Assembly (NCBI GenBank): GCA_002697705.1
Contig: NZXL01000042.1
Span: forward strand, 19,362 to 28,034
Length of the DNA stretch: 8,673 nucleotides
DNA from: Methanobacteriota archaeon
GTDB taxonomy: Archaea; Thermoplasmatota; Poseidoniia; Poseidoniales; Poseidoniaceae
Direction of reading: 5' to 3'
Both the position numbers and the translations under genes were made by a program. The notes beneath the pieces are model-generated. The model was given only the letters and a program-made list of their open reading frames with translations, made no database searches and was not told the origin of the DNA. Positions within the stretch are counted from its first letter, which is position 1; each line of letters opens with the position of its first letter. This document shows positions 1 to 4,858 of this stretch, one piece after another.

Positions 1-324
1 ATGGTACTTCTATTGGCTCCAATAAAGCAGTATGCATATCCCTTGATCTTTTCATTGTCTTTTGGCGACCCATTCATGGGGGAAATCCGTCGAATGGGCG
101 TAGAAACAAGAGGTGTGATGATTTACTCAATTGCCTTTATGTTAGCAATATGGCTCATATGTTGGTATCTTTTTGCAACTCCTTGGTGGTTAGCATTCAT
201 TTTTGCACCAATATGTGTTTTTGCCGAGATGCCAAGATTGCGCTATATCGATGATAATGCCACAATGTTGCTGATACCTCTCGCAGGAATTCTAATCCTT
301 GAACCATTCATCGGTTTATTGTGA
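1..324 (+). CDS. Dolichol/phytol/diacylglycerol kinase-like membrane protein (C-terminal part)
   Basis: Partial gene: the frame is open to the first base of the window, so the ATG at position 1 may be internal. The 107 visible residues are strongly hydrophobic with about three to four membrane spans. The pattern resembles the C-terminal half of the CTP-dependent lipid kinase family (SEC59 dolichol kinase, VTE5 phytol kinase, DGK1). A SFGDPFMGEIRRMG segment (residues 20-33) sits where that family has its Asp-Pro/Gly-Arg loop. Near the C-terminus an FAEMPRL...DDN...PLAG pattern (residues 74-96, with E76, D84, D85, N86) matches the family's Glu...Asp-Asp-Asn...Pro-Leu signature. Such enzymes phosphorylate polyprenols, phytol-type alcohols or diacylglycerol at the membrane; the substrate here cannot be told. 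The family assignment is from remembered motifs and could be wrong; a phosphatidate cytidylyltransferase-like protein is the nearest alternative. Confidence 0.55.
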   Translation: MVLLLAPIKQYAYPLIFSLSFGDPFMGEIRRMGVETRGVMIYSIAFMLAIWLICWYLFATPWWLAFIFAPICVFAEMPRLRYIDDNATMLLIPLAGILILEPFIGLL

Positions 325-335
325 TTTTATTCAAT

Positions 336-488
336 ATGTTAAAATGGGAATTAATGCTCGAAGGTAATGTGAGAGACATGGATGAAGACAACCAACATAC
401 AGAACCATCTCAAGGTGCGTATTATTTCGTTTTTGGATTGACAATGGTTTTACTCGCTGTCTCAATGTTCCAATATCCTCTTTGGTAA
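336..488 (+). CDS. Possible small single-span membrane protein
   Basis: A short open frame of 50 codons begins 11 bases after the preceding stop and ends with TAA at 486-488. It encodes an acidic, polar N-terminal stretch followed by one hydrophobic helix (YYFVFGLTMVLLAVSMF) and a short QYPLW tail. This is the layout of a tail-anchored or single-span small protein. In-frame alternative starts are the ATG at 354, which has a weak GGG five bases upstream (346-348), and the ATG at 378, which would give a 36-residue protein beginning MDEDNQ. No family is recognised. The clear polar-then-hydrophobic design and position directly behind the upstream gene support it; the small size and weak ribosome-binding signals argue for caution. 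Confidence 0.4.
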   Translation: MLKWELMLEGNVRDMDEDNQHTEPSQGAYYFVFGLTMVLLAVSMFQYPLW

Positions 489-543
489 TGCTTATTGTTT
501 TTCAATACCATTATTGAAGAACAACCCCTTACAGCCTTAACAC
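489..543 (+). promoter_or_regulatory. Intergenic region with T-tract and inverted repeat before asnB
   Basis: This 55-base gap holds a T5 run at 498-502, which could act as an archaeal U-tract terminator for the upstream genes. Overlapping it is a perfect 7-bp inverted repeat with a 4-base spacer (501-518, TTCAATA-CCAT-TATTGAA). No Shine-Dalgarno sequence precedes the asnB ATG at 544, so a leaderless transcript is likely. In that case the TATA box would be expected around 514-520, where AT-rich sequence overlaps the right arm of the repeat. The promoter placement is inferred; only the repeat and the lack of a ribosome-binding site are directly visible. Confidence 0.4.
501..518. repeat. Perfect inverted repeat, 7-bp arms, upstream of asnB
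   Basis: The arms TTCAATA and TATTGAA are exact reverse complements separated by CCAT. The element ends 25 bases before the asnB start codon. Its size and symmetry fit a dimeric transcription-factor operator. It could also be a weak RNA hairpin, but the AT-rich arms would make that hairpin unstable. Confidence 0.5.
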
Positions 544-2322
544 ATGTGCGGAATCGCAGGCATGTTTGGTCATCCAGATTCTGCGGTAGTTCATCGTATG
601 ATCAATTTGATTCAGCATAGAGGCCCAGATGGACAAGATGTTTGGTCAGATGAAAATATTTCATTAGGTCATACAAGGTTAGCAATAGTCGACCTTAACG
701 GTAGTCAGCAACCTATGCATGGGCATGATGGTGAAGTTTTGATCGCTAATGGTGAAATTTACAATTACCGTTCAATCCGTAATAATTACAGTTATTCTTG
801 GCAAACAAGAGGGGATTCAGAATCAATACTTGCTCTACACGACTCAACTATTCCAGAAAAAATCAGTTCGACTTCAGCCGATGACCACAAACAATGGATT
901 TCCAAACTAAATGGCATGTATGGATTTGCACTTTGGGACTCTAAACGCCAAGAATTAATTTTGGCAAGAGACCCTATGGGTATCAAGCCTCTTGTTAGGA
1001 CAGTTGTCGATGGAAGTCTGTTATTTGCCAGTGAAATAAAAGCATTAAGGGGCCATGAAGGTCACATTCCACAATTGGATGAAACCGCATTGGCGATTCG
1101 TTTGGCTTGGGAATATCCATTGGATGGAACAACTTTGCTCAAAGATGTAACACAAGTTAGACCAGGTACTGTTGAAGTCTGGAAACTTAAAGAGTCAGGA
1201 AGTGCTTACTTGCATTCTATCGCCAATATTGAGAGGCAAAAAGTCAATCCAAGTAGTACTTGGAATCCAGATACAGATGCTGAAACTTTACTCGACACTT
1301 TTGTTGAAGCAGTTCAAGAACGGTTGATGTCTGATGTTCCAGTTGGAATTGTTCTATCCGGTGGACTTGATTCTTCACTGGTAGCAGCAGTAGCACATGA
1401 AGCTGCCAAGCGAGCAGACCAGCCAGTTCCTGATTGTTGGACTGTAGCAGAAAGTGAAGATAATCCCGACTGGCAAGCAGCAGAGGTAGTGGCCTCAACT
1501 TTGGATTTGAAACATCATCAATACATATTGCCTGAAGATTCATTTGAATCGATATTACCTGATTTAGCTTGGCATGGTGAAGATTTAGATGTGTCTGTAT
1601 TATTCTTCCAGCCATTATTCAAGAAGATGCGAGAGCAGGTAACAGTTGGGTTATGTGGTCAAGGTGCTGATGAATTACATGCAGGATACCCTCGCTATCG
1701 TGACTTGGAAAGCCATGCTAATCTAATCCGTAGCCGAATTGAAAGTATTGATTCATCGGTTACTGGAGATATCTTAAATTCAAATCTGCCAATCGGAGAT
1801 AATTGGTATAATGCAAATCATATGCCAGAGCAACATACTTCTTCATTAGAGGAATTCTTAGAATTTGAATTAGAACATGGGCAGTTGAGCAATTTTCAAC
1901 TCAGACTTGTTGATCGGCATTCAATGGCTCATTCTTTAGAGGTAAGAGTTCCTTTCCTTGGAAAATCTCATCGAGAGGCTTCAAGTAAACTTCCTATGGA
2001 ATGGAGACTACCAAAAAACATGGAAGAGAAAGCGGCGTTAAGAGCAGCAGCCGACCTAACCAATCTACCCAAAGACATTGTTAGAAGGCCAAAATTACCA
2101 GCCGGAACAGCAACTTCTCCTTCACTGCTCAAAGCATTCCTTAGTGAACTAAAACCTAGAGGCGATGAAATCTGTAAAAAGTATTCCAAATTTAGTAAGG
2201 TTCTTGAGTCACAGCCCGAATTAGCGATTGGACTTGGGTTGTTTGAGGCTATGCACATCTTAGATGGTGGGCGTAGTAAGCGTACAGGTTCTGCGATTGA
2301 ACTACTCGATGAGGTGATATGA
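544..2322 (+). CDS. asnB: Asparagine synthetase (glutamine-hydrolysing), AsnB type
   Basis: Transfers the amide nitrogen of glutamine to aspartate with ATP, giving asparagine and glutamate, in the cytoplasm. The protein begins MCGIAG, so Met removal exposes Cys2, the glutaminase nucleophile; this fixes the start at 544. N-terminal class II glutaminase signatures follow: QHRGPDG (24-30), RLAIVD (45-50) and NGEIYN (69-74). The synthetase domain has the ATP pyrophosphatase loop SGGLDSS (272-278), a GQGADEL segment near residue 372 and the DRHSMAHSLEVRVPFL block from residue 457. At 592 residues it is slightly longer than the E. coli enzyme. All expected motifs are present, so it should be active. 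It has no Shine-Dalgarno site and is probably leaderless and the first gene of a two-gene operon with gshA. AsnB paralogues that amidate other acceptors exist, so asparagine as product is likely rather than certain. Confidence 0.93.
   Translation: MCGIAGMFGHPDSAVVHRMINLIQHRGPDGQDVWSDENISLGHTRLAIVDLNGSQQPMHGHDGEVLIANGEIYNYRSIRNNYSYSWQTRGDSESILALHDSTIPEKISSTSADDHKQWISKLNGMYGFALWDSKRQELILARDPMGIKPLVRTVVDGSLLFASEIKALRGHEGHIPQLDETALAIRLAWEYPLDGTTLLKDVTQVRPGTVEVWKLKESGSAYLHSIANIERQKVNPSSTWNPDTDAETLLDTFVEAVQERLMSDVPVGIVLSGGLDSSLVAAVAHEAAKRADQPVPDCWTVAESEDNPDWQAAEVVASTLDLKHHQYILPEDSFESILPDLAWHGEDLDVSVLFFQPLFKKMREQVTVGLCGQGADELHAGYPRYRDLESHANLIRSRIESIDSSVTGDILNSNLPIGDNWYNANHMPEQHTSSLEEFLEFELEHGQLSNFQLRLVDRHSMAHSLEVRVPFLGKSHREASSKLPMEWRLPKNMEEKAALRAAADLTNLPKDIVRRPKLPAGTATSPSLLKAFLSELKPRGDEICKKYSKFSKVLESQPELAIGLGLFEAMHILDGGRSKRTGSAIELLDEVI
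2311..2316 (+). promoter_or_regulatory. Shine-Dalgarno site deciding the gshA start
   Basis: GAGGTG, extended by AT to match the 3' end of archaeal 16S rRNA, lies inside the last codons of asnB. Two ATGs follow in a row, at 2319 and 2322. Three other genes in the window (4252, 4589 and 8554) have exactly five bases between GGTG and ATG. That spacing is met here only by the ATG at 2322. Confidence 0.7.
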
Positions 2323-3533
2323 TGAATTTGCATGAATTAACATCATTGATTGAGGATAAGCGGGAAGAGATTACTGCTTGGATGGAGAAAAAGAGAAGTG
2401 AAGTTTCAATTCCAATCTATGGTAGTGTTGACATTCGTGATGCAGGATGGAAAATTGCTGTTGTCGATGCTAATCACTTCCCTGCTGGCTTCAATAATGT
2501 CGCCAAAGAAGATGAAGAACATCTCGCTGCGCTACTACGAAATCATATTTTGAGACGTGATAAAAATTGTAAATGGGTTCATCTTTATCCTGAGGCTCAC
2601 ACAAGAAATGCTGCATATGCAGAGAATTTGAGAACTCTTCAAAGATTACTTTTGATGGCAGATTTTAGATGTACTATTGGTTCCCCAGAACTTGGAGAAC
2701 ATGGTTCAATAGATGGATTGTCAGGTCCACTAAAATTGGATAATGTAGTTTTGAAAGATTTTGATGGTGAACAAAGAATTACTATTGATGGTCAAAGACC
2801 AGATTTAATCCTACTAAATAATGACTTGACAGAAGGAATAGTTCCTGGCCTAGGAACGTCAAGAGTTTCTCCTCCACCCCAGATGGGTTGGCATGTAAGA
2901 AAGAAATCAGATCATTATCAAGCATTACAAGGCTATATTGATGAGATTTCTGAAATGTTGGGCATAGAATCTTGGTATTTGATGACTGATTGGTTTATTT
3001 CAAAAGATAAGTGCTTGGATAAAGAGGCTTGTAGGATTGAACTTGCTGCAGAAGTTGATGATTTCTTATCCAAGATTGGTGCAAGGTACCAAGCGATGGG
3101 GATAGATAGAGAGCCAGTTGTCTTTATCAAGAATAATAGTGGAACTTATGGTTTGGGCATTTTATCGGTCAAGAGTGGTAGTGAATTACTTGCTCTTTCT
3201 AATCGCAAAATGAAGAAACTAATGTACTCTAAAGGTGGAGTTGATGTAGAGGATTTCCTCATACAAGAAGGTGTTCCAACCTGCCTCAATACTGAATCAG
3301 ATGGTCCAGTTGAACCAGTTGTTTACTTGGTCGATGGGCAGGCTGCTTCATGGTTCTATAGAATAAACGAAAAGAAGAGTGATATCGATAATCTCAATTC
3401 TCCAAGTGCTATTTTTCAAAGTCATTCAGAAGTCGGTCACCTATATGGTAAGCATGCTCATGGTTGGCATGCCTTAGTGGCTGAACTTTCGATGCTTGCA
3501 ATGGGCAAAGAGTTCTCAGCATATCAAAACTGA
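2322..3533 (+). CDS. gshA: Glutamate-cysteine ligase, GshA (Acidithiobacillus ferrooxidans-type family)
   Basis: Predicted to join glutamate and cysteine with ATP to make gamma-glutamylcysteine, the first step of glutathione synthesis or the final thiol in some archaea. From memory the sequence follows the 'T. ferrooxidans family' of glutamate-cysteine ligases (TIGR02049). Matching blocks are YGSVDIRDAGWKIAVVDAN followed by FPAGFNN (about residues 33-59), LLNNDLTEG (164-172), a GWHVRKKSDHY block (189-199) and the nucleotide-binding KNNSGTYGLGI (270-280). The length of 403 residues fits. This family is unrelated in sequence to the E. coli-type GshA. The start at 2322 is chosen from ribosome-site spacing; the ATG at 2319 would add one Met. 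The start overlaps the asnB stop (TGATG), implying translational coupling. No gshB-type glutathione synthetase is in the window, so the end product is not settled. A mainly bacterial family in a likely archaeon suggests horizontal transfer. Confidence 0.82.
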   Translation: MNLHELTSLIEDKREEITAWMEKKRSEVSIPIYGSVDIRDAGWKIAVVDANHFPAGFNNVAKEDEEHLAALLRNHILRRDKNCKWVHLYPEAHTRNAAYAENLRTLQRLLLMADFRCTIGSPELGEHGSIDGLSGPLKLDNVVLKDFDGEQRITIDGQRPDLILLNNDLTEGIVPGLGTSRVSPPPQMGWHVRKKSDHYQALQGYIDEISEMLGIESWYLMTDWFISKDKCLDKEACRIELAAEVDDFLSKIGARYQAMGIDREPVVFIKNNSGTYGLGILSVKSGSELLALSNRKMKKLMYSKGGVDVEDFLIQEGVPTCLNTESDGPVEPVVYLVDGQAASWFYRINEKKSDIDNLNSPSAIFQSHSEVGHLYGKHAHGWHALVAELSMLAMGKEFSAYQN

Positions 3534-3552
3534 TAACTAATCAGGCATATCA

Positions 3553-3560
3553 ATTATACT
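3553..3560 (+). promoter_or_regulatory. Candidate archaeal TATA box for the 3581 gene
   Basis: ATTATACT lies in the 47-base gap after gshA, centred about 25 bases before the ATG at 3581. No Shine-Dalgarno sequence precedes that ATG. The distance fits a leaderless archaeal transcript whose first base is at or next to the start codon. The motif is short and the match to the archaeal TATA consensus is only moderate. Confidence 0.35.
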
Positions 3561-3580
3561 GAACATCTACTGGGATATAT

Positions 3581-4255
3581 ATGGGCAGAGCATGGTTATA
3601 CTCACTAACTATCCTTATCGGCCTATGGATTTCTGCTACTGCATTTGGTGGATTACTACCTGATGACCTGGCAGAGTGGCCAGTAAATATCTGGTGCTGG
3701 GGTGTTTTTGCTTATATTTACAAGTCAACTAATCGTAAAGAAAGAATTGAGATGATTACAGTTCTTGCTTTTGCTACACCGATGGAGTTATTCTTTAGCG
3801 AAGTTTGGAATATCTATGAATATCAACGAGGATTAATGCCATTATTTGTTCCAGCAGGTCACTATTTCTTATTCGACCTCGGCAGGATTATGGCAACTAA
3901 AATGAAACAATCACTGGCTTTACCAATTCTAATCCCATTTATTCCAATGGTCGGATATGGTGTCTATGATGGTAGTGATACATCTGGGCTTATTCTTCTA
4001 GTCTTGGTATTAGTTTTCACTAAGTTTGGTCCTCAACCACGATTGTATGCCTCTATGGCTTGGGCTGCATTAGCAATGGAGATAGTAGGTACACAATTAG
4101 GTAATTGGACTTGGGCAAATGAAGTTCCATGGACTGGTTTGACCGCTTGGAATCCTCCACTTTTGGTTGGTGCATTCTATTGTTTTGGCGATTTACTTGT
4201 AAATATGACAGTCGTTAGGTTTGAAGAGAAGGCCACCGTCGGGGTGACTGTATGA
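3581..4255 (+). CDS. Unrecognised polytopic membrane protein with internal duplication
   Basis: No family is recognised with confidence. The 224 residues hold about seven to eight hydrophobic segments (roughly 4-24, 34-48, 57-73, 88-103, 112-127, 134-147, 155-172 and 190-212) and a short polar tail. Charged or polar residues sit at membrane edges: E69, E74, N77, H94, D99, and then E167, N175, D204. The two halves resemble each other: MELFFSEVWNIYEY (68-81) aligns with MEIVGTQLGNWTW (166-178), and each is followed by a Pro-rich turn and a hydrophobic stretch ending in an Asp (D99, D204). This suggests duplication of a three- to four-helix unit with paired Glu/Asp residues as active or binding sites. 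The layout faintly recalls lycopene-cyclase repeat domains, but their diagnostic motif is not seen. It is probably the first gene of a three-gene unit, since its stop overlaps the next start. Confidence 0.8.
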   Translation: MGRAWLYSLTILIGLWISATAFGGLLPDDLAEWPVNIWCWGVFAYIYKSTNRKERIEMITVLAFATPMELFFSEVWNIYEYQRGLMPLFVPAGHYFLFDLGRIMATKMKQSLALPILIPFIPMVGYGVYDGSDTSGLILLVLVLVFTKFGPQPRLYASMAWAALAMEIVGTQLGNWTWANEVPWTGLTAWNPPLLVGAFYCFGDLLVNMTVVRFEEKATVGVTV

Positions 4256-4584
4256 CGTCTGCTGATGAGTTGCGAAAGCGCCGAGAAGCAGAGGCTCTTC
4301 GCATACGTGCATCACTTAATCGTCAACGAGGAGTTCAACACGCCTCAATTAAAGGCGGTGAAGAAACCGTTGCCTTCGTAAATGAGAGTTTGTGTATTGG
4401 TTGTGACCAATGTGACATTGTTTGTGATGATGATGCTATTGAATTATACAAAGTAAAGATGCGAAGTCCATTGATGAATGTGGAATCAAATCGTAAAGCT
4501 AAGATCATTCGAGATGCTTGTACTGGATGTAGACTCTGTGTACTTGCATGTCCAACAGATGCAATAAGCATGATAGATAGGTGA
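4252..4584 (+). CDS. Small ferredoxin with two [4Fe-4S] motifs
   Basis: A soluble electron carrier or electron-transfer subunit of 110 residues. It has two CxxCxxCxxxC motifs: C48, C51, C54, C58, and C90, C93, C96, C100 followed by P101. The first motif lacks the usual Pro after the last Cys (Asp instead) and is followed by an acidic patch. The 31-residue gap between the motifs is longer than in minimal two-cluster ferredoxins. A basic, probably helical N-terminal arm (residues 5-27, rich in Arg and Glu) could dock it on a partner. The start overlaps the preceding stop (ATGA) and has GGGGTG at 4241-4246 with five-base spacing. Its partner is unknown. Its position next to a converging cytochrome b/HdrD-like operon makes a link to that complex worth considering, but this is inference only. 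Confidence 0.85.
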   Translation: MTSADELRKRREAEALRIRASLNRQRGVQHASIKGGEETVAFVNESLCIGCDQCDIVCDDDAIELYKVKMRSPLMNVESNRKAKIIRDACTGCRLCVLACPTDAISMIDR

Positions 4585-4588
4585 TGAT

Positions 4589-4858
4589 ATGTCAAAAGAT
4601 ACGAAAACAGATGCTCAGCGTTTTGGTGGCGAATTTGGTCCATTTAGAAAGGGTGAAACAACTGGAGTTTCACTTTCAACATTCAAGACATTGGTTTGGG
4701 TCTCAAACTTAGGTGGTCTTGCTTTGGTTGTATTAGCATTGGAGATGTTATTTGTTCAACAGATGTTTGGTTGGGGATTACTAGCCCTAATTGGAGGGGT
4801 CGCAATTGCACTATTCCCTTCAAACTATGAAATCGTCGGAATGAATGACGAGAGTTAA
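4589..4858 (+). CDS. Small membrane protein with two spans, function unknown
   Basis: An 89-residue protein with a polar N-terminal third (residues 1-33, with a Gly/Phe-rich stretch at 12-20), two hydrophobic helices (about 34-55 and 58-76) and a short acidic tail ending in NDES. No family is recognised. The ribosome-binding site GGTG at 4580-4583 overlaps the ferredoxin stop codon and has the same five-base spacing seen at other internal genes. The protein is therefore very likely made in coupling with the ferredoxin. A membrane anchor or small subunit for the ferredoxin is plausible. The stop codon (4856-4858) directly abuts the stop codon of the converging gene. Confidence 0.75.
   Translation: MSKDTKTDAQRFGGEFGPFRKGETTGVSLSTFKTLVWVSNLGGLALVVLALEMLFVQQMFGWGLLALIGGVAIALFPSNYEIVGMNDES

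Noticed and set aside
1244..1615. Minus-strand open frame inside asnB.
   Set aside because: It lies opposite the well-conserved synthetase domain and has no start signal or recognisable protein pattern.
1968..2333. Minus-strand open frame across the asnB/gshA junction.
   Set aside because: Its low-complexity Ser/Leu-rich translation is typical of an antisense shadow, and both plus-strand genes are firmly supported.
3534..3580. Possible hairpin terminator after gshA (TGATAACTAATCA region).
   Set aside because: The arms are only four bases long and no T-tract follows.
3581..4255. Lycopene cyclase or other carotenoid enzyme assignment for the duplicated membrane protein.
   Set aside because: The layout is only loosely similar and the diagnostic Pro-Glu-Glu type motif is missing, so no function is assigned.
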